Source of the DNA: Adiantum capillus-veneris | Taxonomy: Eukaryota > Streptophyta > Polypodiopsida > Polypodiales > Pteridaceae | DNA length: 64,000 bases | Assembly (NCBI GenBank): GCA_014529385.2 | Contig: CM043971.1 | Span: forward strand, 59,452,209 to 59,516,208 | Reading direction: 5' to 3' | Part shown: piece after piece, positions 36,677 through 46,936 of the stretch | How positions within the stretch are numbered: position 1 is the stretch's first letter | How the letters are laid out: each line of letters opens with the position of its first letter | Made by a program: the position numbers and the translations under genes | Notes under the pieces: model-generated | Told to the model about the DNA's origin: nothing | What the model saw: only the letters and a program-made list of their open reading frames with translations | Database searches by the model: none

Positions 36677-37541
36677 GACGAGAAGAATGTATCCTAGAAA
36701 GGGCCTACACAAAGGAAGCCTATGTACCTAAGCCCTTTCTAGAGCATTTATTTGAGCCATTCAAGTGGACTCAAATTTTAGCGACAATGGATGTATGTGT
36801 GAATACGTCTTTGCCTACTCAATTTGCAATGAGGATGGCTACGACATAATTCCCATCCAAATGATTTCAATCCTCAACATTGAAGACAAAGATGAGGAAC
36901 CCAAGGACGTAATGAAAGCTCAACAAGTCTTTTCAAACCTCTATTACGATGCAACTGATGAGTTAGATGAACACTCAGCTACCTCAGAAGATTCGGGGTC
37001 AGAAAAAGAACATGCAAGAGCTAAGCTACTCTTAAAAGAAGGGGAGGAAAAGTTTTTTGACTTTCCAAACCAAAAATCAAGAAGACAAAAATGGTATAGA
37101 CGAAAAAGAGACACCAGACACGTGAAAACACAACCTATGTTATCAGTCTCCAGTAAAACACAATTCCTGATGCAGATACATGCAAATGATTGTGTCAAGG
37201 ACAAAATAACTGGCAGATATCCTTCAAACAAAGATTCAAAAATGTCTCAAACATCGAGAAAAACAAGAAAGGATACTCAAGCAAACCTACAAGATAAGAA
37301 ACCACTCATGACACGAGTTGAGCGGAAAAAGAAATATCAAGGGTTGAAAAAATCTCTATAGGAGATATACACTACCAAAATGGAAACCACGGGAGAGGAT
37401 GGTAAGGATGTAATGTATGTTCCGTCTCATTACAAAAAGTATAGTCTCCAAGATCAAAAAATTATAGTCAAACAACCTGTTAGGCAACTACGGAAATAGG
37501 GAGAGGCTTACGAAGGGCCTGAAAATGCTAAGAAAATAGAC
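36677..37541 (+). pseudogene. Element C protease-RT spacer
   Basis: The frame 36765-37361 is rich in Lys, Asp and Glu (ATDELDEHSATSEDSGSEKEHARAKLLL, then KSRRQKWYRRKRDTRH) and shows no catalytic motif. It behaves as a flexible linker between protease and RT, ending in the segment before 37542. Confidence 0.5.
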
Positions 37542-38033
37542 TTGGCTGAACCAGGAGAAGAGACTAGACCTGCTTACATTGCGAATGACCTAACAGGAGA
37601 AGAAGAAGAGCTCTTGCTGAGCTTGTTAAAGGAATACCAAGATAGGTCTTACAAGGATCTCAAGGTTGTTGATCCAAAAATTTGTCAACATAACATACCC
37701 ATGAGAGATGATGCGAAACCATGTAGACAAAGGCCATACACGTATAATGAAACATTTACCAGGAAGATAGAAGAAGAGATTGAAAAACTAAAGGAAGCCG
37801 AATTCATTTACGAAATTGACCACACAGATTGGGTGTCTCCAATTGTGATAGTACCCAAGAAGAATGGAAAATTACGAGTGTGTGTCAATATCAAAAAGGT
37901 GAATGCAGCTACTATTAGAGACAACTTTCCTCTTCCAATCACAGAGCATGTTCTAGAACGAGTTGCGGAAAAGGAAGCTTACAGCTTCTTAGATGGATTT
38001 TCGGGATACAATCAACTTTTGGTTGACCCAAAA
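37542..38033 (+). pseudogene. Element C reverse transcriptase, first half
   Basis: Encodes the RT N-terminus: KDLKVVDPKICQHNIPM, then DAKPCRQRPYTYNETFTRKIEEEIEKL, WVSPIVIVPKKNGKLRVCVNIKKVNAAT, PLPITEHVLERV and YSFLDGFSGYNQLLVDP. It is cut by element D at 38033 inside the RT domain; the second half resumes at 46937 in the same frame after the CAAAA target repeat. The usual Asp of CVDYR is Asn here (CVNIK). Confidence 0.9.
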
Positions 38034-39623
38034 TGTAACATTTAATGGCCTAAAATCTTATTTGTAGCGGAATTTAGCATGAACATAGTGGGCATTTCAT
38101 TAGAATAGATTCCTAATGAGAATTACAAGAGTGCTGGGGTGGAGAGAGCAACAAAAAGCATAACACCTAGTTAGATAGCATCGACAATACTTTCAAAAGA
38201 GAGAGCAATTAAGCTATTGACAACAGTTGAGGACCGGATTTGCATGGAGCCGGTCCCCCCTCCAAAAGGCTTTGTATTATGGTTTCTCCCATCAAGAGAG
38301 ACATTGTACAATACAATTCTTTGTGTTCCTTCAAGACTAGCTAGTGCAATGAAGATGGAAGCTTCATACACCAAGCAAAACACTTAATCAAACACAACTT
38401 GAATTATCCCCGTTCTCAGACCCAAGACCTCACACACCTTCGAAGATGGTGAGAGCTAGCAGGGTATGAGAGTAGATTGAGAGGAAAAAGAAGTATCTTA
38501 CGAGAAAGAAGTACATCTCCTCACATAATCACTCATATTAGCATAGCTTAGCTTAGTAATTATCTTGGTAGAGAAGATGAGCATGCATTGAAGCTTGGCT
38601 CTTGGTTGGATTTGCATCCACATGCCAAGAGAGTGTTGATGTAGGCTTCTATCTCACCAGCTTGGAGTAGGTGATGAGCTCTCCATTAAAGCTTGGGAGG
38701 AGATAGAGTATTTTCCCTTCACCCATGGTCAAGTGTGAGAGTGTGAGTGTCAATGCCAAGCAAAAATCAGCCCCCCCTCTCTCTTGGGCGAGCCCTAGCT
38801 GCTAAGTTAGTCTGGCTTTTGCCTCATTGGACCCCCCCAGGTCAAGCCAATAGGGATTAAGCAGCATAAGTGATAGCCTTCTGACATGTGTCCCCCTTTC
38901 CCCTTTTGTGAGAGCTTTAGATAATTAAATAATTAAACTAAACTCTCATTGGACCCCTTTGCCTCCTGGCCAATAGGAATCAGGCAAGCCATGGGGCTCC
39001 TGAATGCTCATTGGACCCCTTGGGAGACTGCCCAATAGTCTTCTAGGACACTTAATTCTTATTGGTTTCTTTTATTAAATGTTTTTAAATTAATTAAATT
39101 AGATTTACTCTAGCCTAATTCTCATTGGTCCACTTCAAGGGTCTTCCAATAGGAATTGGGCATACCTTGTGGGCATCTGGCCTAGGGAGCTGACATGTGT
39201 CCCTCATTCCCTTTGTGTAAAGGGAGCCTGTGTGTGTGTGTGTGGCTTTCTCTCTCATCCCCTAGCTTTGGGGCTCGCCCCCTCCCATGTAGGGATGTAG
39301 AAAGACTTTTTGGGCACACACTAAGCATCCAATTTTCCCTAAGGTTGACCTTTGGACACAACCTTTGAATTTTGGAACCTTAGCATTTTGGAAGTCTTAA
39401 TGGGCTGAACCTTAGGGTCTTTTTAGCCCGTTATTTCACATGGCTCTTTTGCAGATGGCCCCCCCTTTGGATCCCTATTTTCCCTCCTTTGGATCCCTAC
39501 TGTGGCCGGTCTGCTAACTTAACCAATATTCTAGCTTTTTCTCCCTTGGCACTTCCCCACATTAAATGATCAGTTTAATATGAGAAAATTATTTAGGAGA
39601 ATTAGATATTGATTATTATGACA
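38034..39623 (-). repeat. 3' LTR of element D
   Basis: 1590 bp. On minus it begins TGTCATAATAATC at 39623, right after the purine-rich GATTTCAAGAGAGAGGTAA, and ends ...CATTAAATGTTACA. Its partner is 45347-46936. Differences I see are near 38564, 39094, 39500 and 39506. Confidence 0.96.
38826..39150. repeat. Four ATTGG...CCAAT hairpins in the LTR of D
   Basis: ATTGG and CCAAT occur as inverted pairs 15-21 bp apart at about 38826-38851, 38948-38974, 39010-39036 and 39124-39150, with CATTGGACCCC and AATAGGAAT shared between several. The same set lies at 46139-46463 in the other LTR. CCAAT is the NF-Y recognition core, so these may be promoter elements. Confidence 0.75.
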
Positions 39624-39980
39624 TTACCTCTCTCTTGAAATCATAGTCGTCCTCGACTATGGTGTAGAGAAGATAAAGCATATGCATGAGTCCTTTTCTT
39701 AGCGGGTAGAGGATCCCTATGTTACCCTACGACATCATTCCATAATGGATGACTAGTCCATTTGGCGCTTGAGAGCCTGAGGCTGCCGCAAGCATGTCTG
39801 CACATTAGTCCTATCAGTCTTCCATAGTAGAGTGACAAGCTCTACTTGGTGTTCGGGAGACGTCGTCTCCGCAAACTTGATCTAAGCATGCATACTACTT
39901 CATTTTTGTGCACAAATAAAGAAAAAGAGAGTCTTATAAGACAAAAAATTTTGTTCATTTTTAACATTTTGTACATTTGC
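39624..39980 (-). other. 3' untranslated region of element D
   Basis: Non-coding sequence between the gag-pol stop and the 3' LTR, conserved with A (5892-6250) and B (29044-29401). It ends in the polypurine tract at about 39624-39642. Confidence 0.75.
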
Positions 39981-41798
39981 TTACTCTTGGGAAGCATTGT
40001 AAGCATTGACAAGGTTTAGGTTATCCTTTAATTGTATGCCTTGCATCCATCTAGCATCTTCAAAAGGATAATTCTTAAACTTAATAAGATATCGTCGGAT
40101 AGTCTTACCGCCTCTTAATACCTTATCTTCATGTCGGAGAATGGACTCGGGCTGCAGCACCTCCTCGTGGTCCTCGATCTCCGGTGGGTCTTCAATAGTT
40201 GGTTCTTGAGGTGGCTCTCCTTTGTAAGGCTTCAAGAGGCTCACATGAAAAGCATTGTGTATGAGCCAATGATTGGGCAACTTAAGTTGATAGGCCATCT
40301 CATTGATTGGCCTAAGAATCTGGAAGGGACCATAGTACCTTTTTGCTAGTTTAGCATAGTACTTTTGGTGGCCCGTAGGATTCTTGCCCGTCGTGTGCCT
40401 TAATCGAGCCTTGGGAAACTTTAACAAGACCCAATCGTTTTCTTTAAAGGCTTGGGCTCTTCTGTGCTTGTCAGCAGCAGCCTTTTGCCTTTGCTGTGAG
40501 ATAGAGATAGCATCCTTAATCTTTTGGAAAGATTCTTGTAGGTCTCGGCTATACTCATCTGCAGCGAAGATCTTCCCATGTACCTTAAGTAGCAAGGGAC
40601 TTTTTGATCTTCCCTCAATTACCTCGAAAGGTGCTTTTCCTGTAGAAGTATGTACAGTGTTATTGTAAGCATACTCTACTAAGGGTAAGTACTTCTCCCA
40701 TTGGGATCTTTGATCTACTTCCGTTACATAGGCTTTTAGTAGATCGAGAATAGTTAGGTTAGCTATTTCACTTTGGCCATCAGTTTGTGGATGATAGGCC
40801 GAAGAGAAGTTTAGCCTTGTTCCTAAATTCTCAAAGAGACCCTTCCAGAAATTACTGGTCATTCTAGGATCTCTATCCGACACTATGGACATTGGCAATC
40901 CATGGTACTTGAAAATTTGTGAAATGAAGAGGGTTGCCATTTGATGGGCTTTGATAGTCTTTTTGACAGGTATAAAATGAGCTTGTTTACTGAACCTGTC
41001 TACTATCGTCCATATTCCCGTATTCCCATGGATAGACTTAGGCAATCCAAAGATAAAATCCATGGATATGCTCTCCCACGGTGAATTAGGGATTGGCAAG
41101 GGTTGAAGCAATCCAAGTTGCTTCCCTCTATCAAATTTTGTCTTTTGACATACCACACATTTGGAAACATACTCATGTATGTTCACTTTCATGGTAGGCC
41201 AATAGAAATATGTTTCAATTCCCTTTAGGGTAGACTGAATCCCTCTATGCCCCGCATATGGGGGAGCATGAGATTCATACATTACTTTCTCACGTAGTGA
41301 GTTAGTAACGCATAGTCTATTGCCATAGAGAAGATAACCATCTTGTAAAGTAAATGGTTCTTCTTTCTTCCCTAATGCAAGGGCTGAAATCACATCTCTA
41401 AAATCGGGATCAATAGCATACTCATCTATCATTGAAGATAGATCATTGTGAGTTGCTATGGAAACCGCATTCACTCTCGGTCGTCTTGAGAGTGCATCGG
41501 CTACTTGATTATGCTTGCCAGCAATGTGAGCAATATGAAAATGAAATTGCGAAAGGAAATTTGCCCACCTCATTTGTTTGTCGGAGAGCTTGGTCTGCGT
41601 CATGAAGTACTTAAGACTTTGGTGATCCGTTCGCAGAATGAAAGGAGTCCCCAATAAATAGTGCTTCCATGAGTCTAAGGCATGTAGAACTGCAAGGAGT
41701 TCTTTTTCGTATATGCCTAGAGCTTGCTCAACAGGGTCGAGCCTTCGACTCTCATAGCCTATGGCGTGCCTTCTTGGAGTAAAACAGCCCCAAGGCAA
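39981..41798 (-). CDS. Element D RNase H end and integrase with chromodomain
   Basis: Continues pol after the 1-nt shift. Residues 10-110 complete RNase H (YEKELLAVLHAL, RTDHQSLKY, ADALSRR). H177 or H184 with H187 and C214/C217 form the H2C2 finger. The core has D247 (SMDF), D308 (VSDRD) and E344 (GQSE), a D-X35-E spacing. RYYGPFQ at 487-493 is the GPY/F-type motif. Residues 550-588 are a chromodomain (KTIRRYLIKFKNYPFEDARW), which in chromoviruses binds histone marks and biases integration. The first ~9 residues of this open frame are out-of-frame read-through. Gag-pol would be about 1650 codons if the shift were absent. Confidence 0.93.
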   Translation of the reverse strand: MPWGCFTPRRHAIGYESRRLDPVEQALGIYEKELLAVLHALDSWKHYLLGTPFILRTDHQSLKYFMTQTKLSDKQMRWANFLSQFHFHIAHIAGKHNQVADALSRRPRVNAVSIATHNDLSSMIDEYAIDPDFRDVISALALGKKEEPFTLQDGYLLYGNRLCVTNSLREKVMYESHAPPYAGHRGIQSTLKGIETYFYWPTMKVNIHEYVSKCVVCQKTKFDRGKQLGLLQPLPIPNSPWESISMDFIFGLPKSIHGNTGIWTIVDRFSKQAHFIPVKKTIKAHQMATLFISQIFKYHGLPMSIVSDRDPRMTSNFWKGLFENLGTRLNFSSAYHPQTDGQSEIANLTILDLLKAYVTEVDQRSQWEKYLPLVEYAYNNTVHTSTGKAPFEVIEGRSKSPLLLKVHGKIFAADEYSRDLQESFQKIKDAISISQQRQKAAADKHRRAQAFKENDWVLLKFPKARLRHTTGKNPTGHQKYYAKLAKRYYGPFQILRPINEMAYQLKLPNHWLIHNAFHVSLLKPYKGEPPQEPTIEDPPEIEDHEEVLQPESILRHEDKVLRGGKTIRRYLIKFKNYPFEDARWMQGIQLKDNLNLVNAYNASQE

Positions 41799-44700
41799 TC
41801 ACCACAAGCATCACATTGGACCTCAAATGGTTTTGAGAGATCCGGTAGTGTAAGCACAGGTTGAGAGATAAGCTTTTCTTTAAGCTTTTCGAAAGCATTG
41901 TTCTCCTTAGCAGACCACGTATACCTAACATTTTTCTTTGTTAGGTCATGTAATGGTCCCGCAATTTGTGAGAACTTTTCTATGAAGCGTCTATAGTATG
42001 CACACATACCTATAAAGCTTCTTAGTTCATGAAGATTCCTTGGTTTAGGCCATCCTTTTATTACCTCTAACTTGGATGGATCCATTTGGATTCCATCTTG
42101 AGAGATAATGTGACCTAAATATTGAATCTTTTGCAAGAAAAATTCACTTTTCTTTCGATTAACATAAAGTTTATTCTCTCTTAAAACTTGAAATATTACC
42201 TGGAGGTGTTGCTTGTGTTCCTCTAATGAATTAGAGTAGATGATAATATCATCAAAGAACACTCCAGTGAAGGTTCGATGAGGTCTGAACAGCTTCTCCA
42301 TCAAGCGGTTAAATGTGGCTGGTGCATTAGTCAAGCCAAAAGGCATGACAATGTATTCGTAAAGACCAAATGTAGTACGAAATGCGGTCTTTACAATGTC
42401 TTGATCAACTATCCTTATTTGATGATAGCCACTTTTTAGGTCAATCCTACTGAAGTAGGTCGATCCTTGTAGCTTATCAAATAGGTCTTCTACCCGTGGA
42501 ACGGGAAACCTATTCTTGATAGTGATCCTATTTAGTGCTCTATAGTCGACACACATACGATATGTGCCGTCTTTCTTTTGCACTAATAGCACAGGTGAGC
42601 AAAATGGAGATGAGCTAGGCCTAACCATGCCCTTCTCAATTAACTCATGCACTTGCCGCATAATCTCCTCTTGTTGAGCTTGAGAAACTCTATAAGGAGG
42701 TTTGTTAGGCGGTGAACTTCCTGGAAGAAGTTCAATTGCATGGTCGTCATTACCTCGTTTAGGAGGTAGCTCAGAAGGGATGTCGTCAATAAAGACATCT
42801 TGAAACCCCTTGAGAAAATTGGATAACTCTAATTCCTTTTGGTTACTTTTATTTTCCTTTGCTAAAGCATTAGGTTCATTTTGAGAATCTTTAACAAAAA
42901 TCATGTACACGGAAATAGAGCTCTTTATTGACTTGTTGAAAGCTGGTGTATGTACAATGGGGATGGTGTTACCCATCTCCCTAGCATCTATATACATGTC
43001 CTTTTCCCTGAACTTAAAGGAGATTCTCCTTTCAGGAAATTTAACATGGGCAGCCAGACGGTCAAACCATGGTGCCCCTAGGATTACATCCTCATGCTTG
43101 AGAGGAGAGATAAAGAAATCCTCTTTGTCCACATAGCCTTGGACATGAAGCCTCAATTTCCCGATTAAGGGAGTGACTGAAGCTTCTTGCCCCTTGAAGG
43201 CACTGTCTGCGGGTAGGATATCTCCCATCTCGTAGGATTGTATGCCTAGCTTGGTGGCTAACTCCATAGATATGAAATTGTGAGTAGAACCAGGGTCAAA
43301 GAGAATAAAAGCATCATGTTCTCTTACCTTTCCCCAAGCATGGCATAGAGGAGATCCTTTGTGATGAGTTTGGTGAATCTCCTCCTCTTGGATTTCAACC
43401 AAAGAAGCTCTAGGAGGATCTTGGCGGTTGTTCTTTTGGGGACAAGCGCGGTACGCATGCCCTTGTTCGCCGCACTTGAAACACCGGTTATCTTTACGAT
43501 AACGCTCAAGCTCTTCAGGAGAGAGTTTATTCTTTCCTTTGTAAACTCCCTTCTCTTTAGCTTTGTTGGAATTGCCCTTAGGAGACTTTTGGACATTGTC
43601 CTTCCCCTTAGGCTCATTGGAACCTTTGTTTTCCGGGGGCTTATTATTTCTTTTACCCCCCGTTTGGAAATTGATTCGCGAGGCCACCATAGTATGGTGT
43701 ATTACCGCCGATATGGTACGTGGCCTTTGGGAGTTGACATACTCCGCCATTTCTTCGGTTAAGCCCGCACAAAATTGTTGCTTTTGCTCTCCAAAATCCA
43801 ACTTTTTGAAGACAGTGGCTTTGAGTTGTAGGTCCCAAAACTTGTCTACATATTTGTGGATGGATTCATTGGGAGAGAGCTTTAAGCTTCGCCATTCGGT
43901 GAGTACTTTGTCTTTGGCATCGGTGGCCAAAAACTGCTTCATAATGGAAGCTCTTAAAGCCTTCCATGTTCGTGGAGCTTCACCGTTGGCTCGTAGGCTA
44001 GACCACCATTGTCTGGCGGACTTTTGAAAGTGCATAGCTACATGGCGTAGCTTAGAGGACTCCGTGAAGCCCTCATCTCCAAACGCCGCATCGAATTGCT
44101 GGATAAAGGCCAAAACTTTGTCTGTAGCACCGAAGGTGCCATCATAGGTAAGGAAAGAGATGCTCTTCCCTCCCTCTTTGAATTTCTTCAGCTTGGACGA
44201 CCTCTTCCATGCGGCATAGGATTTCCTATGGCCTCTTCTTTTTGATGGTTCAAAAGTTGCACCATCACTTTCTTCAGAAGATGAAGAATTTGAAGAAGGT
44301 GGAGAAGAGGGTGACCTCTTTCTCGCCTTTTTCTTGTCTTGATCTTTGTCGTCTTCACCATAGCTTTCATAAGAGGAAGAGGATGAAGAAGATGGAGAAG
44401 AGGGTGTCCTCTTTCTCGCCTTTTTCTTCTCTTGCTTTTTATCATCCCTCTTTGAATTATGGCGTGGAGAAGAGTGTGAGGGTCTTCTCCGCTTTGGTGG
44501 TGATGGAGAGCATTTAGCCCGCCGTCTTCGTGGAGCCATCTCCGCCGAGGTGGCGGGAGACTCGCTTCTTTCTCGTTCCTTCGGTGGAGGCTCTTGAGTT
44601 CTCCTTTGGGAAGGAGATGCATCATCAAGAAGTAAGTTCTTGAGCCCTTCATATGGATTCTCTTCTTCTTCCCGAATCGGAGAGAGACCTCTTTTGGTAG

Positions 44701-44929
44701 TCTCACAAGGAGGCTTCCTAGGTGTTCTCTCGTCATGGTGATGAGCTTGGAGAATCCCGTGAGCACGGAGCTGCCGTTGCACTTCACTTTGGAGAGATGG
44801 ATTGCCCATGGCTTGTTGAAGCCTAGAAACAAGATAATTAACAAGCATTGAAGCATCATTAGTAGCTTGCTCATGAGCAAAATCAAAGTTATCAACATTA
44901 ATTTCACTCTCTTTAATATTGTCAGCCAT
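41759..44929 (-). CDS. Element D Gag-protease-RT polyprotein
   Basis: An open frame of 1056 codons starting MADNIKESEI. Residues 135-240 are Arg/Ser/Lys-rich with an internal duplication. Residues 265-400 are the gag domain (HFQKSARQWWSSL). Residues 483-496 are the CCHC knuckle CFKCGEQGHAYRAC. Residues 544-625 are the protease, with FDPGSTHNFIS and ILGAPWF. Residues 770-990 are reverse transcriptase (RMCVDYRAL, MPFGLTNAPATF, FFDDIIIYS). Residues 1035-1052 start RNase H (QCDACGDCLGAVL). The frame ends in a stop through a missing base near 41770 compared with A. All catalytic RT residues are present. Confidence 0.95.
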   Translation of the reverse strand: MADNIKESEINVDNFDFAHEQATNDASMLVNYLVSRLQQAMGNPSLQSEVQRQLRAHGILQAHHHDERTPRKPPCETTKRGLSPIREEEENPYEGLKNLLLDDASPSQRRTQEPPPKERERSESPATSAEMAPRRRRAKCSPSPPKRRRPSHSSPRHNSKRDDKKQEKKKARKRTPSSPSSSSSSSYESYGEDDKDQDKKKARKRSPSSPPSSNSSSSEESDGATFEPSKRRGHRKSYAAWKRSSKLKKFKEGGKSISFLTYDGTFGATDKVLAFIQQFDAAFGDEGFTESSKLRHVAMHFQKSARQWWSSLRANGEAPRTWKALRASIMKQFLATDAKDKVLTEWRSLKLSPNESIHKYVDKFWDLQLKATVFKKLDFGEQKQQFCAGLTEEMAEYVNSQRPRTISAVIHHTMVASRINFQTGGKRNNKPPENKGSNEPKGKDNVQKSPKGNSNKAKEKGVYKGKNKLSPEELERYRKDNRCFKCGEQGHAYRACPQKNNRQDPPRASLVEIQEEEIHQTHHKGSPLCHAWGKVREHDAFILFDPGSTHNFISMELATKLGIQSYEMGDILPADSAFKGQEASVTPLIGKLRLHVQGYVDKEDFFISPLKHEDVILGAPWFDRLAAHVKFPERRISFKFREKDMYIDAREMGNTIPIVHTPAFNKSIKSSISVYMIFVKDSQNEPNALAKENKSNQKELELSNFLKGFQDVFIDDIPSELPPKRGNDDHAIELLPGSSPPNKPPYRVSQAQQEEIMRQVHELIEKGMVRPSSSPFCSPVLLVQKKDGTYRMCVDYRALNRITIKNRFPVPRVEDLFDKLQGSTYFSRIDLKSGYHQIRIVDQDIVKTAFRTTFGLYEYIVMPFGLTNAPATFNRLMEKLFRPHRTFTGVFFDDIIIYSNSLEEHKQHLQVIFQVLRENKLYVNRKKSEFFLQKIQYLGHIISQDGIQMDPSKLEVIKGWPKPRNLHELRSFIGMCAYYRRFIEKFSQIAGPLHDLTKKNVRYTWSAKENNAFEKLKEKLISQPVLTLPDLSKPFEVQCDACGDCLGAVLLQEGTP

Positions 44930-45332
44930 TCTAACAACTTTTAGGTGTAAACTTTTTAGGTGTACTTTGGCACTTCAAGCCCTAGTTGCTACTCCTCTTT
45001 ACCCCTTTAGAAAAAGCACTCAAGCTACTGTACCCGCGGCTCGAATACCATTAATTGCAAGGAATAGAAGAGAGGGTCTTTCGACACCAAAACAGCACCG
45101 GCTCCTGTCAAGCTTCTAATAGCTCAATAGTGGTTAAGCCGTAGGCAAGCCCCGTAGGACTCCATTATTAAGACCATAGCTCTCGACGGTGATGCCCCGT
45201 TAACTGCACAAAGGCAGGCGCACTGAAAGGCTGAAAAATCCCTATTCTACTTACTCACAGGCAATTAATAATACCAACCATTTGTAGCTAGCTTGAGGAC
45301 CTCCCTTCTTGAGCAAGAAAAGAGAAACCTTG
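44930..45332 (-). other. Leader of element D
   Basis: Untranslated sequence between primer site and gag ATG. It shares with the leaders of A and B the TTAAGCCGTAGGCAAG and ACTCCATTATTAA blocks and the CTACTCCTCTT block. Confidence 0.7.
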
Positions 45333-45345
45333 GGCTCTGATACCA
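45333..45345 (-). promoter_or_regulatory. Primer binding site of element D
   Basis: Minus strand TGGTATCAGAGCC one base inside the 5' LTR, an exact complement of the initiator tRNA-Met 3' end. Confidence 0.95.
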
Positions 45346-45346
45346 A

Positions 45347-46936
45347 TGTAACATTTAATGGCCTAAAATCTTATTTGTAGCGGAATTTAGCATGAACATA
45401 GTGGGCATTTCATTAGAATAGATTCCTAATGAGAATTACAAGAGTGCTGGGGTGGAGAGAGCAACAAAAAGCATAACACCTAGTTAGATAGCATCGACAA
45501 TACTTTCAAAAGAGAGAGCAATTAAGCTATTGACAACAGTTGAGGACCGGATTTGCATGGAGCCGGTCCCCCCTCCAAAAGGCTTTGTATTATGGTTTCT
45601 CCCATCAAGAGAGACATTGTACAATACAATTCTTTGTGTTCCTTCAAGACTAGCTAGTGCAATGAAGATGGAAGCTTCATACACCAAGCAAAACACTTAA
45701 TCAAACACAACTTGAATTATCCCCGTTCTCAGACCCAAGACCTCACACACCTTCGAAGATGGTGAGAGCTAGCAGGGTATGAGAGTAGATTGAGAGGAAA
45801 AAGAAGTATCTTACGAGAAAGAAGTACATCTCCTCACATAATCACTCATATTAGCATAGCTTAGCTTAGTAATTAGCTTGGTAGAGAAGATGAGCATGCA
45901 TTGAAGCTTGGCTCTTGGTTGGATTTGCATCCACATGCCAAGAGAGTGTTGATGTAGGCTTCTATCTCACCAGCTTGGAGTAGGTGATGAGCTCTCCATT
46001 AAAGCTTGGGAGGAGATAGAGTATTTTCCCTTCACCCATGGTCAAGTGTGAGAGTGTGAGTGTCAATGCCAAGCAAAAATCAGCCCCCCCTCTCTCTTGG
46101 GCGAGCCCTAGCTGCTAAGTTAGTCTGGCTTTTGCCTCATTGGACCCCCCCAGGTCAAGCCAATAGGGATTAAGCAGCATAAGTGATAGCCTTCTGACAT
46201 GTGTCCCCCTTTCCCCTTTTGTGAGAGCTTTAGATAATTAAATAATTAAACTAAACTCTCATTGGACCCCTTTGCCTCCTGGCCAATAGGAATCAGGCAA
46301 GCCATGGGGCTCCTGAATGCTCATTGGACCCCTTGGGAGACTGCCCAATAGTCTTCTAGGACACTTAATTCTTATTGGTTTCTTTTATTAAATGTTTTTA
46401 AATTAATTAAACTAGATTTACTCTAGCCTAATTCTCATTGGTCCACTTCAAGGGTCTTCCAATAGGAATTGGGCATACCTTGTGGGCATCTGGCCTAGGG
46501 AGCTGACATGTGTCCCTCATTCCCTTTGTGTAAAGGGAGCCTGTGTGTGTGTGTGTGGCTTTCTCTCTCATCCCCTAGCTTTGGGGCTCGCCCCCTCCCA
46601 TGTAGGGATGTAGAAAGACTTTTTGGGCACACACTAAGCATCCAATTTTCCCTAAGGTTGACCTTTGGACACAACCTTTGAATTTTGGAACCTTAGCATT
46701 TTGGAAGTCTTAATGGGCTGAACCTTAGGGTCTTTTTAGCCCGTTATTTCACATGGCTCTTTTGCAGATGGCCCCCCCTTTGGATCCCTATTTTCCCTCC
46801 TTTGGATCCCTATTGTGGTCGGTCTGCTAACTTAACCAATATTCTAGCTTTTTCTCCCTTGGCACTTCCCCACATTAAATGATCAGTTTAATATGAGAAA
46901 ATTATTTAGGAGAATTAGATATTGATTATTATGACA
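45347..46936 (-). repeat. 5' LTR of element D
   Basis: 1590 bp, same ends and nearly the same sequence as 38034-39623. Open frames that occur identically in both LTRs (such as the one at 45484-45696) are by-products and not genes. The right edge abuts CAAAA and the resumed RT of element C. Confidence 0.96.

Larger units (their letters stand above)
38034..46936 (-). mobile_element. Element D: young, nearly intact chromovirus inserted in the RT of C
   Basis: 8903 bp on the minus strand, bounded by two 1590-bp LTRs and a perfect 5-bp duplication CAAAA (38029-38033, 46937-46941). By eye the LTRs differ at only about four positions, so insertion was very recent relative to A, B and C. It has a tRNA-Met primer site and a full gag-pol whose only evident lesion is a 1-nt frameshift near 41770. 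Domain order (gag, PR, RT, RH, IN, chromodomain) makes it a Ty3/gypsy chromovirus. Confidence 0.96.

Noticed and set aside
38171-38383. 70-codon minus frame, also at 45484-45696
   Set aside because: It is inside both LTRs of element D and identical only because the LTRs are; no domain or start context supports a gene.
40131-43762. Plus-strand frames of 70-150 codons across element D
   Set aside because: They are antisense shadows of the D gag-pol frame.
38034-46936. Possible assembly duplication of a 1.6 kb block
   Set aside because: The two blocks are LTRs: they have TG/CA ends, a primer site and polypurine tract in the right places, a 5-bp target duplication and intact pol between them.
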